Shown here piece by piece: positions 40,162 through 52,700 of a stretch of DNA of 64,000 bases; position 1 is the first letter of the stretch, and each line of letters begins with the position of its first letter. Under the pieces are notes generated by a model. The model did not search any database and had not been told where the DNA came from. It was given only the letters and a program-made list of their open reading frames with translations. A program made the position numbers and the translations under genes. The stretch comes from Steinernema hermaphroditum (Eukaryota; Nematoda; Chromadorea; Rhabditida; Steinernematidae), in contig CM059622.1 of the NCBI GenBank assembly GCA_030435675.1, positions 7,812,001 to 7,876,000 on the forward strand. Direction: 5' to 3'.

Positions 40162-41868
40162 TTACGCGTACTCCTTCATGAATTTGTTGTGGAAGCCGGT
40201 GAAGCGCTCCATCATGTCTTTCATCAGGGCGGGCTGAGGGAGAATGGTCGTGCGGAAGTGATATGTGCCATCACGCTGTCCGAATCCGCTTCCGGGGACG
40301 ATGCACACTCCAGTGGATTCAAGCAGCTGCATGGCGTAGAAGAAGTCGGGGGCCTGGCCAAGAGACTTGGCTTTCTCAACGGCCTTTGCCGGCAGATGAA
40401 GCTTGGGGAAGCAGTACATAGCCCCTTGAACGGGGTTGCACGTGATGCCTTCGAGCGCACCGTAGGCCTGTTTTACAATTGTGGCGCGTTCTTTAAGTGA
40501 CTTGAGGACGGCGGTCTTCTCCTAAATCGAAAGAAATAGTTGGACGCTTAACATCTAATTTTACCTCGAGCCATTGATCGTGGGAAGGCTCTCCTTGCTT
40601 GGGAGGGTTCACGACGCAATCGATCACAACTTGTCCCAGGATGGTGGAGCAGAGCTTGGCGGAGATCATCTTCTTGAAGTCAACGTAGACGTCCTTGTCC
40701 ATGTTCATAAGCTCAACATAACCTCCACGCATACCGCACTCTCCCATGTAACCTTTCGAGACCGAATGGAAGGAGGCGAGCTCCATCCTTAAGAAAGACA
40801 TTAGATGCATACTCAAACATCGCAGCGTACTTCGAGAAGGGCTCGCCCATATCCGTGAGAACTTTCTTAAAGCTGTGGAAGGCGCATCCCTCGGCATAAA
40901 CGTTGTCCTGGTACACTTCATCCGCCATAATGAAGAGATTATGCTTATGAGCGAACTTGATGATCTGTTCGATGTTTTCACGGGAGAGAACCTGGCCAGT
41001 GGGATTTCCGGGATTGATGATAACAATGACTTTAGTGTCGAATTCCTCCAAAGACTCCTGGTAAGAGCGTTCCAGCTCGGCTTGATCAAGTCCCCAGTTG
41101 TTCGACTCGTCGAGGAAGTAGCCCACCTGTCCGAGTCCGAACTCTTCGATGGTTGCGGAATAGAGGGGATACTGCGGAATCGGCACCATGACACCAGTCT
41201 TTTTCGGGTTTTCGCGGTTGATGAACAGTTTCAAGACGTTCTAAATACAAAACCTCGGGGATATGCGATGAGCGTAATCACTTACACGAATGGATTCAGA
41301 AGCACCGCCGGAGAGCAGAATATCCTCGGGATCCGACTTGATTCCGCCATCACGTCTCTCGATATATTCGGCGACGTGCTGACGGATGACGTCAATTCCG
41401 GTGCTCTGGCTATACGCTCCAACGCTGTGTCCACCACAACCACCGAGGATGACCTTGGCGTGCTCTTTGACGTCGGTCGGGAAGTCGGGAGACTCGAGAA
41501 GAGCTGGATAGGAGACGCAGGCAAGCACTTGGCGAATGAAAGTGATCGGTGCTTGTCCCATGGCGTGAGCATCGCCGATGTTCGCCTTGATCACATTCTT
41601 GAAAGGCTTCTCAGTCCCCTTAAATCGACGCAGATAACAAATACAACATAAAACTGATGCGAACCTGGGCGAGTTCCTTCTCAAGGTTTACGGCACGAAT
41701 GACGAGAGGTCCACGGACGGCGTACTCCATAGTCTTGACAGCCGGGTTGAGGTTGTCCATGGTGAGGACCTTCGCGTTCTGTGCGGACGACATGGCGATT
41801 CGACGGAGCGACGAGTTGACAGAGGAGCACCGAACAGCAGAGGTCACCGTCGATGGCAAACGGTTCAT
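40162..41868 (-). CDS. alanine aminotransferase, probably mitochondrial
   Basis: Five exons (minus): 41665-41868, 41286-41618, 40831-41240, 40565-40787, 40162-40521; 509 aa. PLP-dependent, interconverts alanine + 2-oxoglutarate and pyruvate + glutamate. Signatures are GGHSVGAYSQSTGIDVIRQ, INPGNPTGQVLSRENI, ADEVYQDNVYA and SFHSVSKGYMGECGMRGG with the PLP-binding Lys, the class I/II aminotransferase fold of the ALT group. The first 35 residues are Arg/Ser-rich with few acids, suggesting a mitochondrial transit peptide. The intron at 40788-40830 can also be read as a 25-bp intron keeping six more residues; the 43-bp form aligns better with family spacing. The start is the first ATG; a GTG at 41887 upstream is in frame but unlikely. 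Confidence 0.95.
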
Positions 41869-43731
41869 TCTGAACGAACGAATATTCACATTAAATCAAT
41901 GGAATTCAGTGATAGGCAATGACACTCTTTATTTTGCACGAGCATCGCTTCACCGCTAATTCAATTAGATATCGCGTGATCGGGCGCAAAAAAAAGAAAC
42001 CCACGGCGTACCCGAACCGAGTCGAAAGCGCTTTGAGAAGTGGAGGCGGCAGAGGAGAGGCAAGACGCTCGAAGTGATCGATAAAGCGGCGGTCGGCGGA
42101 GTAAACAAACGTGAATCCGACTGCAAAGCGAAATAGCGCGCGAAAACTCTCTGAGACGAGACGTCTGGAAGAGACGTTTTAGACAGCCTGCAAAGGTCGT
42201 AAAAGGCGCGCCATTTCAGTTTGCAGCGGCGGTGTGCGTTAGCCGTCGTCCGTGTTTTGCACTTCAAGGTGTTTGTTCTGACCGGTCAAACAGAAAAACA
42301 AAAAAAGTGCAGATGTGGCGCGAGCAAAACATAAGAGCTGTTTGCAAACTTGAGAGACATAATGCGTCGATCGGCGACCGAAGAGACACAGTTAGAGAAA
42401 AAGCGCCAGGGAAGGCATATCGGGCTGATAAAGGAGTGAGAACGCGGTTGTGGCCGGTGGGGAGAGTCGAGATCAGTCGATTCTTATCGATCTCGGTGGG
42501 GAATGGCCATCGAAGGGAGGACTCACCACTGGTGGAAGACGGAGGGGACGACGATGCTTCTTCTGCGGAATTGGAATCGGTGATCTGGAAGAGAGAGGAC
42601 GGTGAAAGGATTGCGGAGGGGAACGCGAAGGAATCTACGTGACTTTGGAGAGGAACGGGCGATCGCCGATCGCTTCGGGGATCGCTTGGCGGTGAGGGAG
42701 GCGGACAGCGGCGGCGGGAGGGGAGGGGAGGAATCGAGGCGTCCGCTCCGGAGGGCGTCCCCGGCGACCGGAATGTGAAAGGGCAATTAGGGAGCGACGG
42801 AGCGTGGCGAATTCTCAATGAACTTCGGAAATCAATGATCGCCGAGGACGAGTTCCACAGTTCCATTCACTCTTTCCACGGAGGAGAAGTGAGAGTTGCG
42901 CGAGATCTCCAAGAATAGAGCCAGGAACAAGAACTGTGGAAAGACTACAAATCGTCTTGTTAGGCCTCATCCCGAAGGTACAAGAAGAATTCAAGGGCGG
43001 CATTTCCACCTAACGTAACAGAAGCCCTCCGGTCGAGTTAGGAAGCGCCACTTCAGAGTCACGAATGCCACAAGAGAAGCGAAAACGCAAAGCGAACAAA
43101 TGTGTTTGTGAAATGGTCCCCGGGCGGAGAAGAGGATGCATAGAGGAAGGGACTGAGAGGACGAAGGACGCCGCGTTATAATGAAATTAGGTGTATCCGA
43201 GTACCTTTCATGCCTGCATCCCCTTCCTGACTTGACATAAGATCCTCGAAGATCGGTCGCTTTTACCTTTTTGAGTCAGTAGAAGTCTGACAGAGTTGGG
43301 TTAACCGTCCACGGAACGGGATGCCTAGATACGATAGCCAGGGAACTGAAAGCCGATTGGGACCAGTCCGAATTCCAACTGATTTTCTTCTACAGTAGCC
43401 TTCACGAGAACAACAAGGGAATATTTGCATCCCAGTCGCCCTCTTGTTTACAGAAAGACTTTGCATTCCCTACGGTATTACAGTAAATTTCAGCGTTTCA
43501 TCGTGTACTCTGTCTCAATGTCTCGCTTGCTTCGGCAAACTTCGTCCAGCACAGCCGCGTGTCGACCGGGCCTTCGGGGCCCTTTTAGGCAAGAAGTGGC
43601 GTCTGTCCAGAGACGTTTCTCTCGACACGGGACTCGCGCAGTAATACGTTCCTTCGCGTCGCCTCCCCCGGGAAAAAACCTGAACCCGCGGGGCATTCAG
43701 TCGCCTCGGAATCTCCGCCGCGATCGATCGA
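41869..43731. promoter_or_regulatory. divergent intergenic region between alanine aminotransferase and tensin genes
   Basis: 1.86 kb shared upstream region of two divergent genes. It contains purine-rich runs, with GGGAGGGGAGGGGAGG at about 42717-42732. No exon is supported. A coding-like frame near 43425-43754 overlaps the predicted first tensin exon but has no recognised domain. Confidence 0.4.
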
Positions 43732-46700
43732 ATGAAGTCGTCGAACACGCTTAAACGCGTCAAGTTCCGGATCCCCTCGCCCGATCCCCCTCCCTCCGCT
43801 ACCGTAACCCCCCTCGACTGGCTCGCCACTCGTCCACGCGCCATCCGCCCTTCACCAAGGACCACCCACCGTGATCCGGTACCGTATCGCCAAGCGAACT
43901 TCGAGGCCTGCACACTGAGTGCGTCGCCGAACTACTCCGCGGTGAGTCCAGATGCCACAAGAGGGAGCTTATACCGTGTCGTCGGGTTTTCGATGCTATC
44001 AGGGGCGCTGCGGGTGGCCCTTCTGGTCCCTTCCCAGAGGGAATCGCAGATTCCTCGCATTCCCGAAGTCTTTGGAGGGCTCCTTGCCGGGAGATCGCCG
44101 ATCGACAGATTGCCTAATTGGTGGCGACACTTTCGCGGCGATTTCGTGTTTTCCGCCTCTGTAAATCACTCTCCACTCGCCTCCCATGCGAAAACGATCG
44201 GCGCTCTCTCGGATTTCCAGAAGCGGTGAAGGTGACTTCGTATCGCGACGTTTTTTTCTGGCGGAACGACAACGAAGAACGTGCGGAATTCGTGACCCAC
44301 AGCGCTCACTTTCGCACTTTGCGGCCTTGACTCCGCTGCACTCAAACGCAAGAAGCTCTGTCAGCGATGTTTGTAAAAGAAGAACTCTTCTTTGGGTATT
44401 AGGCCTGGGCAAACGATCATTTTTGGTAAGTTTGAAACATATGTTCAATGCACTCTACTATTAAAATGCCATTGGGCACAATGATATTCGCCTTTCACTT
44501 TCGGAGTGTGTAGATTCTACAAAACGATTCCCTTGACATCTGGATGATCTATCATGGAGAACCCGACTGAACCCTCTCTTTTGGTCAGGAAAGAGGGTCC
44601 CATTCTTCGTATGAGGACCACAGTCTATCGACCTGAACTCTCTTCAATTCTATAACAAGAGTCAAAAGGGCCTTCCTTATGTCCACCATAGTCGTGAACC
44701 ACAAGTTCACTCTGGTTCGGTACCATCCGAAGCTGCGTCTTCTACCCCCTCCATCCAGAGGCAGCGGCCACGCCTCCGCCGGCATGCACCCCGGCGTCGT
44801 TCCGCGTGCACTAATCCGCTACACGACAACTGTCTACAGCGCGTTGTGCACACTTAGATAAACAAATCCGTCCCCGCGCACCGCAAATGCCAAAATATTT
44901 GCGATTTCGACCTCCAAAGACGAGTTATGTGTTTTCGGGACGTCTTTATGTGTGCCGGAGGACTCCCTGTAATCTCCGCTCGAGGCGCCTTCCTTTCCCG
45001 GACGACGCCCCGTGGACGTGCTCCTCAGCGTTTTCTCTGAGGGCTTCTACAGTACCCATCGACCAGAAGGAGACACAGAAACAGGCAGATCTCCTTCATG
45101 TGCCTAGCCGCCGCCTCCTCCTCTGATTAGTCGCGCCCTCTTTGTCCTATGAAAGATATCCAGCGCCGACGCCCCTTTGTGGGCCCTAAACACGCTTGTT
45201 TGCACATTCCCGGTCTCCGTCGCTTATCTTCCTCGCCGGTGGCCCCGCTGGCGCCTTCCGCCCCGGCGCCTTCGGAGCCGCCTTTTGAGGTCGTGGCACC
45301 CGGAACTCGTTCCTCCGACCCCCGCGGTCCACGCGTTCACATGCATCCCCGGGCAATCGCATTCGCTTTCGACTCGCTGATTTACGAGCGCTTCGCCCGT
45401 TCCTCGACGGTCACTCGGCGGAATGCGTCCCGCCGCGATTGATTCCGCGGCGCGCACGACTGTTTGCTCTCTGCGCTCTTTCGAGTGTTTCGCCCCTCGG
45501 CACCGTGTGTGGCGGAGACGGTTTATCACTGCTCCTCAAGGGCTTCTTTGGGTAGGGCCGCGCTCCTTCCTCCGCCTCCAGACTCTTGAACGGACTCCTC
45601 GTGTCCCGCAACGACGTTCAGGGGTCCCTCTGGTAGCCGACCGCAGATGCCTCGAAGCTCTGCCCCAATAAAAGGATGTCCAAGAAGTAGCTGGTCCTCT
45701 CGAAACCCTAGCGACTTAGCCAAGTGTCTTCTTCTAGACCCTCGGAGGGTCCTCCCCTCCTTTTTCGCCTCCAAAAACCTCTCGAAGACTTGTTCTTCTG
45801 CTTGTCCTCGTTTGTAACTTCTTCTCCGACCCGCGATTCCCCCGGTCACGCATGTCCTCCCTAACACGCCCTAATCCGCAGATCGACTGCGATAGGCCCG
45901 CGCAGATTTACGGTCCCCGCGAGGTCGCCACTACTTGTCGGTCTTCGAAAGGGACTTCCAGGCCGACCTAATCTGGCCATTTGTTACTCGTCTTTCTCCT
46001 CGGGACTCCTTTCGGGCCCGCGCACGTCCAACCCTCCTCGAGTATTAGCTCAGCCGCCGCGGTCATTCCCTTCGAAGCCGTTTGTACAGAAGATTCCTTT
46101 TGTTACTCTTGCGCGCCCTGTCTTGTCCAGAAACGCGATACTTAGCATTTCTTTGCTATCGTGTGCACTTCTACCCACCCAGATGGGATCGAAGCCATAG
46201 AGGACGATCTTCGATCACACGAGTCCAAATCTGTTTCTAGCTCCACTTCTTGTACCCAATCCGCTTCTTCTTTCTTTTCCTTCCGTGTGTGGCGCAGGCG
46301 AGTGACCAAGATCTGGAAGATCTGGTCAGAACTCTCCCCTCCTTGGAATGTTCTCCTCCTCCGATTTTCCACACATCCGGAACACTTCTTGAAGTCTCCG
46401 GGGACGCCTCTGTCCGCGTGACGGAGTCCTCTTCCGGTTGGGACCCCTCAGGAATTCGCCTAATTAGTTGTCTTCTGACCGTCCCTTCCCCGGCACCCTT
46501 ACTGGGTCATTTTTCGCACTTGGCGGCCGACCGTCCGCCCCAACAAACAAACACTCTGGGACGTGTGCGCACAAGAAAGTGGTTTATTATTCGGAGTCAA
46601 TCACTTTCAGACGTCGAGAGTGCATTCCTAGGCGAGTGGAGACCGCGACTGTACTCGGAGCAGATGCGTTGAGCCTCTGAGATGCTCTGTTTCCGTCCGC

Positions 46701-49700
46701 CTGGAGGCGAAAACGATGAGGTGAAAGGGCATCTCCTCCGGGGGAAGAAGGGTTTAGAGGAAATCACAAGAAGTATCAGAGCTTTTGAGTCCAAAAAACC
46801 GAAGAATCCGAGGGCCGAGTTTGGCTTATGAGTGTTCTCGTTTCAGATCACGTGCTACGGTACTCCGCGGAGCGAACGCCGTCGGAAGGTGAGTCCAGAA
46901 TCCTCCCGGTGCCCCTTATCTCCGATCGTTTCGGCGCTATCAGTGCCCGGGAGACCCTCTTCTGGCCCCTTCCCGAGCATTGTTTCGACGCACAATTGAA
47001 CTGTTTGCGTATTGTCACCGTTTGGCCAATTTTGGCAATTATGGGTGCGCTGAAAGGACACTTCTGTGCCGAGCAGGAATGATTAGGAAGTCGCGCGGAT
47101 TAGGGACCGCGGGAGAGGCGACTATTGGAGAGTAAACGATTCGTGTGGAGCATTTGAGTATTTAGGTATCTCTGACCCCTGAGAGGCGCCTCTTGTTCCT
47201 AGACGGCCACAAAAACACGAGGGGAACGCTTTCCCAAACGATCAGAAGGTTTAGATCTAAGAGCGGGACTTCTTCTGAAAACCGACCTTTGGTGCCCTTT
47301 CCCTCTTCGGCTCTCCCCAACACAGTCATATCTTTTTCCCTGGCGCTAAGTGCACGCCTGCAGAGAGAAACGTTTCCGTCGTCGTTTTTCGCGCACTTTC
47401 GGTCTCCGACCGTCTTCCTTCCTTCCCTCCGCGTTGTCCGTATTTTTCGCCGCCTCGGACGTCTACAAGCGTATCTAATTCGATTTCGACAAAACAAAAC
47501 GCCGTTTTCGGTAGCGAACCTTCTTCCGATCGCACTTCGCGGAGAATAATTGAAAAATTGATGTTTTCGCGGGTCCCTGGGGAGCGTTTGGACGCACGGC
47601 CTCCCCCGATGCACATGATAGCGGAGCAACAAATACAAGAAGCTCGTATAGCGTCGCCGCTTTTGTCTTTCGCCGAAGTTGGTCCAATTGGATTGCGACG
47701 GAAGCGATTAGGGCTTTTTTGGCGGTGGTGATCGGCCCAGAAGTTCGCTGTCCGCCCTAACGAGGCGCAGCTGTCCGGTCGGACCAACCTGCACTGCCTT
47801 ACACAACGGGAGGCCGGGCTGGCCGGGTACTGATCGACCCAGGACCCGACGATCACTCTCGCCGCCGCCCTTCTTTCGGCAATTAACCTTGACTAGGGCA
47901 CGGGTCCACTTTGCGCGCCGCTCTCTCATCTCCCGAGATCTCGCTCGCTTCGAGATTTTTATTGCCACTGGGTGCGCGCCTTCGAGATCTTCTGGGCCAC
48001 CGAAGGCAGTCCCCTAAGACCTATGCGTGCACAGGAAAGACACAATAAATATCTTTCTCTGGATTCTCACCTCTGCGCCCACACGCAGCGCCGCGCCTTC
48101 TACCGCCACCTCCACTCAGAATCGTCAGTTTAGTCCTCCGAGCGGCAGAAGCCGAACGGCGACGTCGTGCACGCCACCGTCCGCATGGAGTCGCCCCGTC
48201 GTCCCTTGGCGTCGCCTGGCGGCACCTCCGCCGTCGAATGCTCCCAGATAACGCCGCGCCTCATCGCCCTCACCTTCCCCTCCTCCGACTCCGACGCCGC
48301 CTACCGTACATCCATCCGCGAGATCAGCGACCATCTCAAGAAGCTCTACCACGACAACTACAAGGTACCGTGCCCCTCCGGTGCCTCTACCGCCTCCTCA
48401 GGTGTTCAACGTGTCGCAGAAGAGGAGCGACCTCGGGCGGAGCAACCCGGTGGTAGAGCTGGGCTGGCCTGAGCGCCTCGCTCCGCCCCTCGACCGCCTC
48501 TGCTCTATCTGCAAACACATCGAGACTTTCCTGCAGGCCGCTCCGGAGCACGTACTCGTACTCCACTGCAAGGGAGGCCGCTCGCGCGCTGCCATCGTCG
48601 TCGCCGCCTACATGCACTACACCAGCATCTGCTCCAGGTGCTCCTCCCACTCCTCCGCGCTCCCCTAACGCTCCCCTTTCAGCGAAGACTCCGTCGCCGA
48701 TCGCTTCTCGATGCAGATGTTCGCCGAGAAGTTCCTCCGGGCCGACGGCCAGCCCTCCCACCGACGGTACCCCCCCCCCACTTCGCCTACCGTAACCCGT
48801 CCCTTGCAGCTACGTGACGTACTTCTCGAACCTGCTCTCGGGAACCACCCGCGTCAACCAGACGCCGATCTTCCTCAGCCAGTGCTCCTTCCAGCGCCTG
48901 GGCGGCCGCGCCGTCACCCTCAAGATCTACGAGCGCATGAAGCCCGTCTTCTCGTCGGGCCTTGTCGTCCTCGAGGAGTCGACGCGCTTCGCCCTCGAGG
49001 CGCCGCTCTCTCTCCGCGGCGACGTCCTCGTCAAATGCTTCCGGAAGGGCCCCGGCGGCGACAGGGCGCCCTTCTTCCAGTGCCAGTTCAATACGTGCGC
49101 CCTCGAGATGTCCAACAACAACGCCCTTTCGCTCGCCTTCTTCAAGGACGAGCTCGACCTTCTCTGCGAAGGTACGTCGCCACCGGCCTTCCAGAAGACC
49201 GCCTCCCTTCCAGATACCTCCGTGGAGAACCGGGCGACGGTGGAGTTCGTCTTCCTGCTGGAGCCACCGAAGGGCGAGCTGGAGAAGCAACGGAAGTCCC
49301 TCTCGGAGTTCAGCCGCGCCGACTCTTACGAGAACTTCGACAAGCCCGAAGGTGAGGACCTCCCCCGTTGTACGAGGCACCACGGCGCCCAAAAAACGCG
49401 TCGCCGACAAATTTCGGCCGAGGGGCACAAACAAAAGGGAGGAGGCGGCGGATCGACGGGATTTAGTCGCCCCATCCGCTCGGTTCATTCGCTCATAATC
49501 GAATGAGGACCCTGGCGCCTGGGGCCGCGCCGCGCCGAAGACGCCGAGGTGTGTCCCCTGCTGCATTATTCATGCACTCGTCTCCATTATCGCCACTAAT
49601 TGCCGAAGTCGGCCCTGGAGTTCGCCTCGAGATTTATGCGGCGGTGTGAAATGCCTTGAGGGGGCGTTTTATGCGTACGGATGGTCGGGAAAGCGCCGCT

Positions 49701-52700
49701 GGCCGCCGCCTCCACTCCCCGACGGCTAATCTCGTCCGATCAGCAATCAATCGATTCGATTCTCCGCTTCTTCCCGGCCTCCTTCCACCCGATCCCCTCC
49801 GGCGCTTTGCATAATCGCCGGCATATCCGATTCCGCGCCTTCCTTCGCCTCTCAGCCTCTATCTTCAGACGACCGAAGCGCCTCGGAAGCGGCGTCTTCG
49901 GCCCCGATCTACTCGGAGATCCAGCGCAACTCCGTCGCCCCCTCCAGCGTCTCCTCGTCGCTCCCGACGGCCGCCGACGGCACCGACTCCGGCATCAGCT
50001 CCGACTCTCCGAAGTTTCAGAAGGCAAGTGTCCTACCGTAGCCGGAACGAGTTGTTTTTCCCGCCAGGGGAGTCAGCTGTCCCCGCGGCACTCTTCTTCG
50101 CCCTCTTACGGTTTCTGCTTCAGGAGGGCGCGATGCCTCCAATTCCGCCGCCGAAGCCTCGGCGCACGAGCGTCTCTGAGGACGCCGAGGAAGGCTCGGT
50201 CACGCGGCAGCACTCGGTACTCCCCGCCGGCCTCCGGCCCGTTGCCCACCGGCCCCCGACGCCGACGGAGGGCGGCCGCGTGACCCCGCGCATCGAACCC
50301 GACCTCGTGGCCAAGGACCGCTACGACCCGTCGTCGAAGTGCTTCTCGTACGTTCCCGCCAAGAGCCTCAACGAGCACTTTACGTCCCCGAAGAAGCCGC
50401 CCGCCCGGAGACTCTCCGAGGAACGCAGCGTCATCGAGCCCCCTCCGGAGGCGCTCAAGGAGAGCTTCCGGAATCTGACATTCTCCACCTCTGATCTCTC
50501 CCGTCGCCCCGAGACTCCCAAGTGGGAGGAGCAGATCGAGAAGGCCGCCGCCGACCGCTACCGTGTCGAGCCGCCGCGCTCGGCCTCCATCGACCCTGAG
50601 TACCGTGGTCTCCACTCCCTGGCTGAGCTCGAGCTTCTGAGCAGGACGAACGGGGTCGTCCACGAGGACGTCGAGGAGAAGCCGGTGGTGAGTGGGGGAT
50701 CTGGCGCAGACATGGCAGAAGCTCTTCTAGATCATGAACCAGGCGAAGAAGGCGACGAAGACAAAGCGGAAAACGAAGTACGGCTCCTACCGTACTCTCA
50801 ACGACGATGCCTACAAGTGAGTCGGGTCCTCAGCGCCCTTCTAACACGTGTCCCTGCAGCAGCGACATGGACGAGCTCTGCGACCCCGATTTCTACCTCA
50901 GCTACACGCCGACGGCCTCGGCGCCGACGGCCTCGGCGCCGACGCCGTCGTCGGGCGCCTCCGTAAGCCAGAATGGCTCGAAGAGCGTCGAGCTGCCGCG
51001 GAAGTCCTTCCGGGAGGTGCCGCCGCGCGACCTCGACGAGCTCTCTGACTTCGCGGAGCCGACGACGCCCCATCGGCGCTCCTGCATCACTCCCAAGCCC
51101 TTCAGCGCGCCCTACGACGACGAGCACCGCAACTCTGAGGCCTTCCGCTACCGTAACTGTCGCTCGGTGACGTCGACGCCACTCCTGCAGGGGCGGAAGC
51201 TGTTCGCCCACGACCGCTACGACTCGCTGGCGGACGCGGAGCACGCCGACGACTGGCTGAGCGCGCAGCTCCGCAAGGTGCGCCAGAAGCGCAACAACGA
51301 CCCCGAGGTGTTGAAGCGGAAGAAGCAGGAGAAGATCCTGCTGGAGGAGCTGAAGAATGCGCACTCCGACCGGGAGCTCGTCCGGGGCCGCGCCGAAAGC
51401 GACTACTCCATCGAGGGCGTCGGGCAACGCTCCGTGGACCCGCTCCTTGACTACCAACACGAGGAGCAGCGCCTGAAGGAGACGCGCTCTCCCTTCCCGG
51501 AGCGCCCCTCCGATCTCGGCCGCGGAGTCTTCGACGGTCCCAGACGCGTGATGCCGCCTTCGGCGCGCGACGCTCAGCGCCCCGTCGTCAGAAGCAAGCC
51601 TCCGACGCCGCCGCCCCGCGAGCGGAGCCGGAGTCCGCCGAGGAGCCCCTTCGGCGGCCGACGCCTCCAGACGCCGACGTCCACGGAGTCCGCTTACCGT
51701 CAGGAGCGCTCCGTCCTCCAGAGGACCGAAGACGCGCTCACCGACGACGAGGACGACGGCGAGTTCAGCCACCTCAAGAGCCTCGTCCAGGTAGGGTACT
51801 GTAGCAGGCGCGTATAGCCCCTTCAGGACAACCGCTCGCGTCTGGAGCAGCGCTTCGAGACGCCAACGACGAAGTCAATCCTGAAGCGCCGGGACACGGC
51901 GCCAAGCCCGGCGGTCTCCTCAGCGGACCTCTACGCGTCGCCGTCGACGCTCCGCCACTCGCAGACTCCCGTCGAGGAGTCGAAGCGGAGCGAGACGCCC
52001 GCCTTCCCGGTGTCCCGGAGGGGCGAGACCCCGCTGCCTTTCCACCCGCTCCTCTACCACGGCGCCTCCAGCCAGCCTAACGGCTCCGCCGCCCACCACT
52101 CGTTCACCCACAGGTGCGTCCTCCCCCGGCTCCTCATCTCAGCTCCTTTCAGGTCGGCCTCTCCGCGGTCGTTCTACTATGGCGGAGCGCACAGCCGACG
52201 GTCTTCAATGACATCGATCGGTGAGTCGTCTTAGTCACTCTTCTCGAGGCGCTCTAAAAACGCCAATTTCTGACGCCTCCGGCGACGTTCGGCGCCGCGA
52301 TCGCTCCCGTCGCAACAAGGCGCTCCCATGTCACTTCGCACAAAAACGGTCGCGAAGCGAGCATTTGTAAACAAAGCCTCCGGTCCCTCGGGCTCTTTTA
52401 GGCAGTGGGCCACCCGCCGAGACAGCTGTCCGCGCGCATTCCGACAACAACTCTTTCCGCCATTACTCATTAATGTCACTTCGGGGGCAACAAACAAGGC
52501 CGTTGATGGTCCCGTCGTCGCCTCGGTGCCCTCCGGGGTCCCTTCCACTTCCGATTCCTTCGGAGAATGCCTCTGAAGGGGAAGCCCCAGAAGGCGATGG
52601 TCCGTGGCGCCTCGGGACAAACAAAAACTTCTGTTGTAAAGACAAGCGGGGCCATTAAACCGCGGTCATCTGGTGATAATCGGGCTAACCGCAGCGGCAA

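Noticed and set aside
42264..42866. 200-codon minus-strand frame
   Set aside because: Ser/Pro/Arg low-complexity translation of purine-rich DNA with no domain; overlaps other frames equally long.
50798..51772. 324-codon minus-strand frame over tensin
   Set aside because: Antisense shadow of the Pro/Arg/Glu-rich disordered region; the plus strand has phase-consistent exons.
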